Positions 1-7,839 of a stretch of 46,803 bases of DNA are shown here, in pieces. The notes under the pieces were generated by a model, which made no database searches, had not been told where the DNA came from, and saw nothing but the letters and a program-made list of their open reading frames with translations. The DNA is taken from positions 119,824 through 166,626 of the forward strand of contig NZ_JAHNZZ010000003.1 in the NCBI RefSeq assembly GCF_019039215.1, given 5' to 3'. Positions within the stretch are counted from its first letter, which is position 1. Each line of letters begins with the position of its first letter. A program made the translations under genes and the position numbers. Source of the stretch: Bacillus sp. FJAT-29790. Lineage in GTDB: Bacteria; Bacillota; Bacilli; Bacillales; Cytobacillaceae.

Positions 1-49
1 GGTTATATAAAATCATACTTAAAAAGCAACAAAGTTTATGAAAATAACC
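1..49 (-). mobile_element. End of a MITE-like TIR element (copy G, cut by window edge)
   Basis: Read on the minus strand, positions 49 to about 20 give the same terminal sequence seen at the other copies of this family: GG, a T-rich stretch, then AAACTTTGTTGCT. The element runs off the left edge, so its length, the other end and the target duplication cannot be seen. Assignment rests on the match of roughly 25 bases to the left end of the copies at 3109, 43833 and 45928. Confidence 0.6.
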
Positions 50-65
50 TAGATTATAAACAACG

Positions 66-122
66 AAAAGGTGGCAGATTCTAACGCAATTCATAATCGC
101 GTTGGAGTCTGCCACCTTTTTC
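66..122 (-). terminator. Rho-independent terminator of the TRAP operon
   Basis: A long stem (AAAAGGTGGCAGA pairing with TCTGCCACCTTTT, with further pairing of TAACGC and GCGTT nearer the loop) lies 24 bases downstream of dctM and ends in a run of T on the minus strand. It would stop transcription of dctPQM. Confidence 0.8.
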
Positions 123-145
123 AATTCCACAATGTAATACTTTTC

Positions 146-1426
146 TTATTTCGTAAACCATTCCAATGGAACTAAGACTAGTGAAGGGAACATTATAAGG
201 ACAAAGACAACTATGACTTCTGCTAGTAAAAATGGCCAAACGCCTTTCACAATATCGTCTATTCCAATTTTCCCAACACCAGCGGCGACGTTTAAGACCG
301 TTCCTACAGGTGGAGTCAATAGCCCGATACAAGTAGTTAACACAAAAATTAACCCAAAGTAGACTGGATCGATTCCTGCTGAAATAACAACTGGCATAAG
401 TACAGGTGTAAGAATTAAGATTGTAGGCGTTACGTCCATCGATGTTCCTATAATAAGTACAATAAATACGATGATGATCAGTAATAACGTTTGATTATGC
501 ATAAAAGGTTCAAGTATTCCTGTTAATTGCCCAGGTATATTTGCAACTGTAATTAACCAGCCTGACACCATCGCTGCTGCAGCCAATAACATAACAACGC
601 TCGTAGTTTTTGCAGCCGCTACAAGTACCTCATAAAGCTGCGCGAACTTTAATTCTCGGTAAATAACCAAACCAACAAATAAAGCATAGAACGCTGCTAC
701 TGCAGCAGCTTCCGTTGGTGTAAAGATCCCTCCGCGTAAACCACCAATAATGATAACAGGTAATAGTAATGCCCAAAATGCGGAGATCGTAGCTTTTAAT
801 ATTTCTTTACCAGATTTACGCGGCTTAGACTCCATTTTTTCTTTTCTTACAACAATTGTCCAAGTAATTGTTAGGAAAACTGCGAGAATCAGGCCAGGTA
901 CGATCCCAGCCATAAATAATTTTGTAATGGAAACGCCAGCCGTCACCCCAAAGACGATCATCGGAATACTCGGTGGAATAATTGGAGCGATGATCCCGCC
1001 AGCTGCAATCAATCCTGCTGAACGATTTCGATTATACCCTTGACTTACCATCATCGGAATTAGAATAGCACCAAGTGCTGCCGTATCCGCAACAGCTGAG
1101 CCAGATAAACCCGCAAACAAAACACTCGCCATAATTGCTACATAGCCTAAACCGCCACGAACATGTCCCACACAGGCCATCGCAAAATTAATAATTCGTT
1201 TGGAGATTCCCCCTGCATTCATCAACTCTCCAGCAAGAATAAAGAAAGGAATAGCCATAAGAGGGAAATTATCAGCACCTTGAATTAAGTTAGAGGCTAG
1301 AATTTGGGTATCAAAAATGCCCATTGCTAACATAAGTCCAATACCGCTAATTATTAATGCAAAGGCGATCGGAATTCCCAAAGCCATGGCACCTAGCAAG
1401 AATATAATAAAGACTGCTAATGTCAT
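146..1426 (-). CDS. dctM: TRAP transporter large permease (DctM family)
   Basis: This is the ion-coupled translocation subunit of a tripartite ATP-independent periplasmic-type transporter, in the cytoplasmic membrane. The 426-residue protein is almost wholly hydrophobic, with about a dozen membrane segments. It carries family features such as FFILAGELMNAGG near residue 60 and repeated PP(S/V)xP-type loops (APIIPPSIPMIVFG, LLTPPVGTVLNVAAG). Its start overlaps the dctQ stop in an ATGA arrangement, so the two are translationally coupled. Substrate cannot be read from this subunit. The neighbouring sugar-acid enzymes suggest an aldonate or hexuronate-type acid. Confidence 0.93.
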   Translation of the reverse strand: MTLAVFIIFLLGAMALGIPIAFALIISGIGLMLAMGIFDTQILASNLIQGADNFPLMAIPFFILAGELMNAGGISKRIINFAMACVGHVRGGLGYVAIMASVLFAGLSGSAVADTAALGAILIPMMVSQGYNRNRSAGLIAAGGIIAPIIPPSIPMIVFGVTAGVSITKLFMAGIVPGLILAVFLTITWTIVVRKEKMESKPRKSGKEILKATISAFWALLLPVIIIGGLRGGIFTPTEAAAVAAFYALFVGLVIYRELKFAQLYEVLVAAAKTTSVVMLLAAAAMVSGWLITVANIPGQLTGILEPFMHNQTLLLIIIVFIVLIIGTSMDVTPTILILTPVLMPVVISAGIDPVYFGLIFVLTTCIGLLTPPVGTVLNVAAGVGKIGIDDIVKGVWPFLLAEVIVVFVLIMFPSLVLVPLEWFTK

Positions 1427-1983
1427 TTCTTCTTCGCCTCCGTTTTGTCTTTGACATTTTCAAGCTCTGCTAATTCTACAATTTCCTCAGAACCTGTCGT
1501 CATTATTAATTGGCTCATATCCTTTTTAAAAATAAATCTAAATAACTTAAATAGAATAATAAGTATCATTGCGCCGCTCATGATTACACCGAATACGTAA
1601 ATATATGCGTAAGACATTCCAGTAGCTGGTGCTGATAAATCCACATTAAGTAATGTTAATTTCCAACTTCCATCAAAAAGGAATACTAGTGTTATAAGCA
1701 ATATAATATTACTAATGGTATAAACTACTTTTTTGCCTGCTAATGGCAGCTTTTTAACGAATGAATCTACTCCCAAATGCTCATTATCTTTAAATGCAAG
1801 GATCGCACCTAAAAAAATTAACCAAACAAACAAGAACCGTGATACTTCTTCAGACCAGGTGATTCCTGAATTAAAAGCATATCGCAAGACAACATTTGTG
1901 AATACAAAGATTGCCATCAGTGACAAGCAAATCACGATTACGAGTTTTAAAAGAGCATCAATCTTGTATACTAATCCTTTCAT
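1423..1983 (-). CDS. dctQ: TRAP transporter small permease (DctQ family)
   Basis: This is the small membrane subunit of the TRAP importer, which assembles with DctM. It is about 186 residues with four predicted membrane helices and the family motif around YAFNSGITWSEEVSRFLFVW (the conserved W-x-E-E before helix 2). I start it at the ATG at 1983 because an AAGGAG site lies nine bases upstream; a TTG three codons earlier would be too close to that site. The C-terminus is a charged tail (about 30 residues) ending in lysines that overlaps dctM by four bases. Confidence 0.9.
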   Translation of the reverse strand: MKGLVYKIDALLKLVIVICLSLMAIFVFTNVVLRYAFNSGITWSEEVSRFLFVWLIFLGAILAFKDNEHLGVDSFVKKLPLAGKKVVYTISNIILLITLVFLFDGSWKLTLLNVDLSAPATGMSYAYIYVFGVIMSGAMILIILFKLFRFIFKKDMSQLIMTTGSEEIVELAELENVKDKTEAKKK

Positions 1984-2050
1984 CGGTGACAACTCCTTAC
2001 AAAAGTAGAGAAGGGTTCTTCATATAGAACCCAAAATCTCTACTAAATGA

Positions 2051-3082
2051 TTATTTTCCCGCTTCTTTAATCTTTTCGACCATTTCTTTAGCCCATGGAT
2101 ATTCACTGTAGTAATCTGCGTAAATTGGTTGAACTGCATCTTTCATTTGCTGCTTGAATTGATCATCTGGAGTAATAAATTTCATCCCTTTTTCAATAAG
2201 GAACTTCTTATCATCTTCATAGCTTTCTTCTGATAATTGCCACTCATAATCTGAGTATTCTTTTGACGCTTCTTCAATAGCCTTCCTTTGATCGTCGGAT
2301 AATTTTTCCCAGAATTTCTGATTAATGATTAATACGTTTGGAGTAAATCCGTGACGTGACTCTAGAATATGCGATTGAACTTCATTAAATCCTGAAGATT
2401 TAACAACCCCGATCGGGTTATCTTGTCCATCAACAACCTTTTGCTCAAGTGCTGTAAATACTTCTGAAAGAGGCATCGGAGAAACGTTCGCTCCTAATAA
2501 TTGACCTAATTTAACAAATACAGGTGTATTTGGCATACGAAGTCTCAGACCATTAAAATCATCCATACTTGCAACTTCTTTACTAGAGGAAACCATTCTA
2601 AATCCATTCGCGCTCCATACTAATGGATGAACACCATGTGTACTTGCAAGTTCATCAGTTAGTTCTTTTCCTATCGGTCCATCTAACACTGCTTTCGCAT
2701 GTGTGAAATCATTTAACAAAAATGGCCATTCAATAACGCCCATTTTCGGAACATCCGCTTGCATGATCATGCCTGGAAGTCCCATTTCAATTGTTCCGTT
2801 ACGAACAGCAGTGTAGAAATCCTTTTCTCCACCAAGTTTATTGTTTTCGTAAATTTCAACTTTCAATGTACCGCCTGATTTTTCTTCAACTAGCGGTTTG
2901 AATTTCTCAAGCAATGCAATGTTTTGCGGATGATCTGGTGCATAATAATTCGCTAATTTAATCGTGTACGTTTGATCTTTTCCATCTGCTTCATTTGAAG
3001 CTGTTTCTTGCTTATTTCCGCAAGCTGATAAAATGGATGCGACTACAAGAAATAACGCAAAAACGAGTCCTAATTTTTTCAT
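2051..3082 (-). CDS. dctP: TRAP transporter solute-binding lipoprotein (DctP family)
   Basis: This is the extracytoplasmic substrate receptor of the TRAP system. The N-terminus is a lipoprotein signal ending at ILSAC-GN (lipobox cysteine near residue 21), so it would be tethered outside the membrane. The central segment GLRLRMPNTP followed by a proline-rich MPLSEVFTALEQ matches the family; the Arg in this segment normally binds the carboxylate of the ligand, which fits an organic or sugar acid. The C-terminal half has the usual FWEKLSDDQRKAIEEA stretch. A G-rich ribosome site precedes the ATG. A repeat element separates it from the dehydrogenase gene upstream. Confidence 0.93.
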   Translation of the reverse strand: MKKLGLVFALFLVVASILSACGNKQETASNEADGKDQTYTIKLANYYAPDHPQNIALLEKFKPLVEEKSGGTLKVEIYENNKLGGEKDFYTAVRNGTIEMGLPGMIMQADVPKMGVIEWPFLLNDFTHAKAVLDGPIGKELTDELASTHGVHPLVWSANGFRMVSSSKEVASMDDFNGLRLRMPNTPVFVKLGQLLGANVSPMPLSEVFTALEQKVVDGQDNPIGVVKSSGFNEVQSHILESRHGFTPNVLIINQKFWEKLSDDQRKAIEEASKEYSDYEWQLSEESYEDDKKFLIEKGMKFITPDDQFKQQMKDAVQPIYADYYSEYPWAKEMVEKIKEAGK

Positions 3083-3108
3083 TTTCTTAAACTCCCCTTT
3101 TTGTTTTT

Positions 3109-3331
3109 GGCTGTTTTTCGTAAACTTTGTTGCTATTGAACCAAATAGTGGTGAAGTTGATTTCCGCTCCTGGATGCTCGCTTTCCGCGGGGCGGGCGGT
3201 GAGCCTCCTCGGCGCTCTGCGCCTGTGGGGTCTCACCTGTCCCGCTATTCCCGCAGGAGTCTCGCACCTTCCGCTCCAATCAACTTCATATAAAAATCTA
3301 TTTAAAAACAACAATCATTTAGAAAGCAGCC
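3109..3331. mobile_element. MITE-like TIR element, copy A (GC-rich core)
   Basis: A 223-bp element bounded by imperfect inverted termini (GGCTGTTTTTCGTAAACTTT at the left; the complement of GGCTGCTTTCTAAATGATTG at the right). The nine bases TTTGTTTTT occur directly before it and directly after it, consistent with a target-site duplication. Inside are nested inverted repeats: GAAGTTGATT with AATCAACTTC, then a GC-rich hairpin core. It has no reading frame of its own. It lies between the dehydrogenase stop codon and dctP, so it may alter read-through between them. Confidence 0.75.
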
Positions 3332-3339
3332 TTTGTTTT

Positions 3340-4356
3340 TTATATAGTGATCATGGCCTTGATTGTATTTGATTCCGGTTCCATGAACATTTCAAATTTC
3401 TCAATAATTTCGTAAAATGGTGTTTTAGAAGTAATGAATTCATCTGTGTTAATTTGCCCTTGCTTAATCGTCTGTACGACATATTCTAGATCTTCTCTCG
3501 TCGCATTTCGGCTTGATAATAACGTTAGTTCTCTTTTGTGAAACTCCGGATCTGGGAAGGTAATATCTGCTTGGACAAGTCCTACATAGATCAGACGTCC
3601 GCCATGAGCGGCAAATGTATACGCATTATTCATAGAATTCGCATTTCCGGTAACATCAAAGACAGCGGTTGCAAATTCACCATTCGTTATTTTCTTAATT
3701 TCTTCAAAGGCATCTTCATTCGCTGCGTTTACAGTATAATCGACTTCTGCCCATTTGCGGCAAAAATTTAGACGCTGTTCATTCATATCAACAGCAATCA
3801 CTTGAGCACCTGCGAGTTTCGCATATTTCATGACCCCTAATCCAATTGGACCTGCCCCAATCACAACTGCAAACTCTGCCTTTTTTATATCTGCACGTCT
3901 TACAGCATGTGCACCAATACTAAGACATTCAACAATTGCTGCCTGATCTAAAGTAATATCATTTGTTTTCATGAGATGTGTAATTGGAACTGCAAGATAT
4001 TCCTGCATCCCGCCATCAATATGAACGCCAATCAGCTTTAACTCCGTACAACAATTTGTCTTTCCACTGCGGCAGGCGATACATTTTCCACACTCGAGGT
4101 AAGGGATGATTGCAACATTATCCCCAACCTTGAAATCGTTCCCATTTGTCGGAATACTCACAATCTCTCCAGACAATTCATGACCTAAAATGCGTGGATA
4201 AGTGAAAAACGGCTGCCGGCCTCGAAAAGCATGGAAATCAGTTCCGCAAATGCCGATCCGACGAATTCGAATTAAAGCTTCACCTTCTTTTAATGAAGGT
4301 ATTTCTATATCTGTCATGATAAAATTATTTGGCTCTTTTAAAACTAGACTGTTCAT
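3340..4356 (-). CDS. Zinc-dependent alcohol dehydrogenase, L-galactonate/L-gulonate 5-dehydrogenase-like
   Basis: A medium-chain dehydrogenase of 338 residues. Catalytic zinc ligands are C37, H59 and E60; the structural zinc site is C89, C92, C95 and C103; the Rossmann loop is GAGPIGLG. The stretch GICGTDFHAFRGRQPFFTYP closely resembles, from memory, the Escherichia coli LgoD (YjjN) enzyme, which oxidises L-galactonate and L-gulonate to tagaturonate or fructuronate. L-idonate dehydrogenase is an alternative. I start at 4356 because AAGGAG lies nine bases upstream; the longer frame from 4404 lacks a site. Divergent from the GntR regulator, with palindromes in between. Family certain, substrate inferred. 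Confidence 0.8.
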   Translation of the reverse strand: MNSLVLKEPNNFIMTDIEIPSLKEGEALIRIRRIGICGTDFHAFRGRQPFFTYPRILGHELSGEIVSIPTNGNDFKVGDNVAIIPYLECGKCIACRSGKTNCCTELKLIGVHIDGGMQEYLAVPITHLMKTNDITLDQAAIVECLSIGAHAVRRADIKKAEFAVVIGAGPIGLGVMKYAKLAGAQVIAVDMNEQRLNFCRKWAEVDYTVNAANEDAFEEIKKITNGEFATAVFDVTGNANSMNNAYTFAAHGGRLIYVGLVQADITFPDPEFHKRELTLLSSRNATREDLEYVVQTIKQGQINTDEFITSKTPFYEIIEKFEMFMEPESNTIKAMITI

Positions 4357-4402
4357 GGTGATAATCTCCTTAAGATTTTTAAAAAAATTGATGCAATGTC
4401 TC

Positions 4403-4436
4403 ATTTACCGGTAAATCTATGGATAACGATAGATTT
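4403..4436. promoter_or_regulatory. Two overlapping palindromes upstream of the dehydrogenase
   Basis: A perfect 14-bp palindrome ATTTACCGGTAAAT (4403-4416) is overlapped by AAATCTAT/ATAGATTT arms (4413-4420 and 4429-4436). A half copy of the first, ATTTACCG, lies about 30 bp further upstream. They lie 47-80 bases before the dehydrogenase start codon, where a repressor would block transcription or elongation. The dyads are seen; the role is inferred. Confidence 0.45.
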
Positions 4437-4502
4437 GTCCCGACTGCCCCTTATTTACCGAAAATAGCAACGATCAATTTACTTTAATGGTGGCGCTTTC
4501 TT

Positions 4503-4548
4503 TTCTATAAAATTGATATGTGAAATGTTACATATCACATTTATAGAA
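4503..4548. promoter_or_regulatory. 46-bp dyad, probable operator of the divergent GntR regulator
   Basis: Perfect outer arms TTCTATAAA/TTTATAGAA (9 bp) enclose perfect inner arms GATATGT/ACATATC (7 bp) around one centre of symmetry at 4525.5. The site sits in the 426-bp region between the dehydrogenase and the GntR gene. GntR/FCD regulators bind such dyads as dimers, and the divergent arrangement makes autoregulation plausible. Binding by this regulator is inference. Confidence 0.55.
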
Positions 4549-4782
4549 TACTATCTTTTCTTTTCTCTCGTCAATACTTTTTTTATATTTTGAAAACTTT
4601 CTCCTTATTTAGTGATAGCAGTTGTTTTCTTTTTACAAAAGAAACGATATAATTAAACTTATTAAACTTAAATTTGATTTTGTCTAATCTCCCCATGACA
4701 TGTTTCATGTTAGATTTGTTAAGGGCTATTATCCCATCTGATTAGATAAATGATCATTGGATAAACAGGAGGAATACTCAAC

Positions 4783-5448
4783 TTGTCTAAAATTGAAACT
4801 TCACTTTTGACTAAACAAGTGTACGATGTTTTGCGCGGAAAAATTATTGGGCGAAAATATACACCTGGTGAAAAACTAGATATTCATAAATTAGCCGATG
4901 AGTTCGGGGTCAGCCGTTCTCCAGTAAAAGATGCAATTAATCATCTTGTTCATGAGGGGTTAATTGAGATCATTCCACGTAAAGGAACTTATGTGACTCA
5001 ATTAAATTTTACTGAGTTTATTGAAGTAATTGATGCACGTTTAATGATAGAAATGTGGGCAGCAAAACGAATCATCAACATAATAACTGATGAAAAAATA
5101 GATGAATGGGGACGAATTGTTCAAGAGATGGATTCTTTGCTTGAAGTTACGCCCTTTCCGTTTGAGATGTATAGTAAATTAGACATGCAATTTCATAAAA
5201 TGTTAATTGATTTGGCAGAAAATACAAAAATAACGGAAATCTACTCCTCATTAAACACACACGTATCCCTGTCCCGAATCGTCCACTCCACTTCACTAGA
5301 GAGTACAATAACAAGACATAAGGATCATCGACGATTATATGAAGCTATGCTGGAACGAGACTTGCCTAGTATTTTAGGAACATTAACACTGCATATTGAA
5401 AGTTTAAAAAAGGAAGCTGAATTGCGGTGGAATGAGGTAATGAACTAA
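4783..5448 (+). CDS. GntR-family regulator, FadR subfamily (FCD domain)
   Basis: A 221-residue transcription factor with an N-terminal winged helix (about residues 8-72, with LADEFGVSRSPVKDAI as the recognition segment) and a C-terminal all-helical FCD ligand domain. D134, H138, H182 and H204 fit the metal-binding quartet of that domain, which usually holds a divalent metal and a small carboxylate ligand such as a sugar acid. Start is TTG at 4783, nine bases after AGGAGGA. It is divergent from the dehydrogenase and TRAP genes and convergent with the lar operon. By analogy with UxuR, ExuR or LgoR it probably represses these genes until a sugar acid binds. Confidence 0.88.
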   Translation: MSKIETSLLTKQVYDVLRGKIIGRKYTPGEKLDIHKLADEFGVSRSPVKDAINHLVHEGLIEIIPRKGTYVTQLNFTEFIEVIDARLMIEMWAAKRIINIITDEKIDEWGRIVQEMDSLLEVTPFPFEMYSKLDMQFHKMLIDLAENTKITEIYSSLNTHVSLSRIVHSTSLESTITRHKDHRRLYEAMLERDLPSILGTLTLHIESLKKEAELRWNEVMN

Positions 5449-5539
5449 GTTAAATGGATAACACAACTTCGGTGTAGATGACATAATTCGCTTGCTTTAA
5501 CTAAATGGATAAAAAGAATAACAGAAAAAGTGCATAATA

Positions 5540-5573
5540 AAAGGCTCATCCCAAAACGGATGAACCTTTTTTA
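5540..5573. terminator. Bidirectional terminator between gntR and larC2
   Basis: AAGGCTCATCC and GGATGAACCTT form a stem with one mismatch, with A and T runs on either side. It lies between the ends of two convergent genes and can serve both strands. The larC2 stop codon is within its last bases. Confidence 0.8.
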
Positions 5574-6035
5574 TTGGACAGCTTTCCAAACTTGCTCATA
5601 AACTTTTTTTAGAGGGATGCCATGCTGCTCTGCAATTTGACGGCAATCCTCGTATTCCGGCGCTCGCTGGACAATTTGTCCTTCATGGATGCCTTCTTTG
5701 ATCGTTACAGGACCCCACTCCGTCTCAATTTTCACAAACGACCGCTCTAATCGATGAACGGTTAATGGAAAATAACGCAATCCTAAAGTCGTTGTTTCTT
5801 TAAAAAGGATTTCTTTCATCCGGCTCACTTTTTTTTTGCTGCAAAGGAGCTGAAGCAAGATGCCTGGCCGATTTTTTTTCATATAAATAGGTGTATAAAA
5901 CACATCATTGGCCCCTGCCTCGAAGAGCAAATCCATTACATAGCCAAGCCATTCACCAGAGATATCGTCAAGGTTGACTTCCATTTTGACCATTTGATTA
6001 TCGAAATGTTCATGATTTGGTGGATGAGAGACCAT
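5571..6035 (-). CDS. larC: LarC C-terminal part (LarC2), nickel insertion into the pincer cofactor
   Basis: This segment carries the C-terminal domain of LarC: KMEVNLDDISGEWLGYVMD, YTPIYMKKNRPG, FKETTTLGLRYFPL and APEYEDCRQIAEQHGIPLKKVY are all hallmarks. LarC is the CTP-dependent nickel cyclometallase that completes the nickel-pincer nucleotide. I place the start at the ATG at 6035, eight bases after an AAAGGAG site, giving 154 residues. The frame is open further upstream to 6230, but that extension is encoded by an inserted repeat. In Lactobacillus plantarum larC1 and larC2 are joined by ribosomal frameshifting; here they are separated by an element and a stop codon, so whether a working LarC is made is uncertain. 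Confidence 0.85.
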   Translation of the reverse strand: MVSHPPNHEHFDNQMVKMEVNLDDISGEWLGYVMDLLFEAGANDVFYTPIYMKKNRPGILLQLLCSKKKVSRMKEILFKETTTLGLRYFPLTVHRLERSFVKIETEWGPVTIKEGIHEGQIVQRAPEYEDCRQIAEQHGIPLKKVYEQVWKAVQ

Positions 6036-6092
6036 CAGGCAGTCTCCTTTCACTTTAAGATAATATAGTCTTTTCCTGCTCCCATTCCATAA

Positions 6093-6214
6093 GGCTGTTT
6101 TGGTAAAGTTTATGTTATCGGACCGTTCCTTTTCGCTACTGGCACTTGCCTTCCGCTCCAATCCACTCATCGTTTTCAATGGTAACAAAAGCAACAATCT
6201 ATTATAAAACAGCC
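6093..6214. mobile_element. MITE-like TIR element, copy B, inserted in larC
   Basis: A 122-bp copy with terminal GGCTGTTTTGGTAAAGTTTA at the left and GCAACAATCTATTATAAAAC followed by AGCC at the right. It is flanked by TTCCATAA (6085-6092) and TTCCACAA (6215-6222), an 8-bp duplication with one change. It contains the family internal segment CACTTGCCTTCCGCTCCAAT. It splits the linker between the two LarC domains. Confidence 0.72.
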
Positions 6215-6236
6215 TTCCACAAACACACACAAAACC

Positions 6237-7064
6237 CTACTCTCCAATAATGACTCGGAGGACGTTAGGATGGTTTTTAAAGGTTTTTGTACCAGCTCCA
6301 TAGCCAATTGCCTTAATCCTCATAGAGGGAATCGAACAAAATTCTTCTGCAAGTACGGAGACAATCGCTGCCCCTGTCGGTGTCGTAAGTTCGGCTCTAA
6401 TATTCGACTGGTCAATCGGTACTCCTTTTAAAATTTCAAGTGTCGCAGGAGCAGGTACCGGATAAATACCGTGGTCGATGTGTATTCTCCCTGTTCCCAC
6501 AGGAATTGGTGATGACTTGATGACGGATATTTCTAATTGATGAATTAAGATGGCTGCACCGATAATATCAATAATCGAATCTACGGCTCCCACTTCATGA
6601 AAATGAACTTGCTCGAATGGGATGCCATGGATAAGCCCTTCCGCTTCGGCAATTTTTTTAAAGATTTTAAGAGCTGTTTCCTTCACCTGATCGGAAAAAC
6701 TAGCACCCTCTATTAACCTGACTATATCTTTGTAGGCCCGATGGTCATGGTCATGATGATGGTGATGCTCCTTTTCATGATCATGATAATGAACGTGATT
6801 ATGTTCGTGATTATGATGATGGTCAAGCCCATGTTGGTGATCATGACTATGCTCATGACTAGGCCCATTCAGCACCACATCAAACTTTGTGCTGGTAATC
6901 CCATTCTTTACAATCTTTTTCCACTTCAATTCATATTCATCCTCAATCTGAAGCTTTTTTAATTCTTCTACTAACAGATTAGGATCGGCTCCCGCATCAA
7001 TAAGCGCACCAATGACCATATCTCCACTAATTCCAGAAAAACAATCAAAATAAAGTGTCTTCAT
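6237..7064 (-). CDS. larC: LarC N-terminal part (LarC1)
   Basis: This is the N-terminal domain of the nickel-pincer cofactor metallase: YFDCFSGISGDM at the start, then a histidine-rich stretch at residues 70-108 (alternating H with D, E and N) typical of nickel handling, then FHEVGAVDSIIDI and the domain end PNVLRVIIGE followed by TAG. It is 275 residues from the ATG at 7064, which has a GGGGCAGG site; the start eight codons earlier has none. It overlaps larB by 20 bases. LarC2 follows after a 122-bp insertion. By itself this part is not expected to be the full enzyme. Confidence 0.88.
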   Translation of the reverse strand: MKTLYFDCFSGISGDMVIGALIDAGADPNLLVEELKKLQIEDEYELKWKKIVKNGITSTKFDVVLNGPSHEHSHDHQHGLDHHHNHEHNHVHYHDHEKEHHHHHDHDHRAYKDIVRLIEGASFSDQVKETALKIFKKIAEAEGLIHGIPFEQVHFHEVGAVDSIIDIIGAAILIHQLEISVIKSSPIPVGTGRIHIDHGIYPVPAPATLEILKGVPIDQSNIRAELTTPTGAAIVSVLAEEFCSIPSMRIKAIGYGAGTKTFKNHPNVLRVIIGE

Positions 7065-7818
7065 TTTTTCCTGCCCCTTTTTGTGCAAGCTGATGAATTA
7101 AGACCGCGTTATATCCCCCGCCAAACCCATTATCAATATTTACCACACTAATACCAGAAGCACATGAGTTTAACATCGTAAGCAAGGCGGATAATCCATT
7201 GAAATTTGCTCCATAACCAATACTCGTCGGGACCGCAATAACAGGATGGGAAACAAGTCCGCCTACCACACTTGGGAGCGCCCCTTCCATTCCAGCAACA
7301 ACAACGGAAACCGTCGCATTTTGAATTTCTTCCAGATGATTCAAAAGCCGATGAATCCCCGCTACACCAACATCATAAATACGGTGAACCTTGCTTCCTA
7401 ATACTTCTGCGGTGACCGCCGCTTCCTCTGCAACTTTTAAATCAGATGTACCAGCGCAAATCACAGCAATGTACCCTTGAGAGTCTTGGACATTTTTGTT
7501 ATGCTCTTTCCAAAATAAAATGCTAGCAATTTCATTATATATGAAATCAGGATATACGCTTTGGATCATTTCCGCCTTTTCTTTTGAAACTCTTGTCACG
7601 AGCACTTGGTTATTTCGTGCTCTCAACACTTGAATAATCGAAATGATTTGTTCCGCCGTCTTCCCTTCCCCGTAAACCACCTCGGGGAAGCCTTGTCGTT
7701 TCTTTCGATGGTGGTCAACCTTTGCAAAGCCTAAATTTTCGAATGTTGCTAATTCTGCTTTTGCTTCTGCTATACTAAGGGTCCCTTTTTGAACTTTCTC
7801 TAAAATTTCCTCAAGCAT
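7045..7818 (-). CDS. larB: LarB, pyridinium-3,5-biscarboxylate mononucleotide synthase
   Basis: LarB carboxylates and hydrolyses nicotinate adenine dinucleotide, the first step of nickel-pincer cofactor synthesis. The 257-residue protein has the usual N-terminal helical region (about 1-90, with FAKVDHHRKKRQGFPEVVYG) and a C-terminal PurE-like domain with GTSDLKVAEEAAVTAEVLG, VVAGMEGALPSVVGGLV and VPTSIGYGANFNGLSALLTM. The start has AAGGGGGG seven bases upstream. It lies 21 bases after gluconokinase and overlaps larC1. No defects are visible. Confidence 0.95.
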   Translation of the reverse strand: MLEEILEKVQKGTLSIAEAKAELATFENLGFAKVDHHRKKRQGFPEVVYGEGKTAEQIISIIQVLRARNNQVLVTRVSKEKAEMIQSVYPDFIYNEIASILFWKEHNKNVQDSQGYIAVICAGTSDLKVAEEAAVTAEVLGSKVHRIYDVGVAGIHRLLNHLEEIQNATVSVVVAGMEGALPSVVGGLVSHPVIAVPTSIGYGANFNGLSALLTMLNSCASGISVVNIDNGFGGGYNAVLIHQLAQKGAGKNEDTLF

Positions 7819-7839
7819 TCGATTCCCCCCTTACTTACC

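Noticed and set aside
6036..6230. 65-residue N-terminal extension of LarC2
   Set aside because: This open stretch is encoded largely by the inserted element; the AAAGGAG site before the ATG at 6035 is the better start.
6741..6962. Methionine- and valine-rich plus-strand reading frame
   Set aside because: It is the complement of the LarC1 histidine-rich stretch (ATG/CAT repeats), not a gene.
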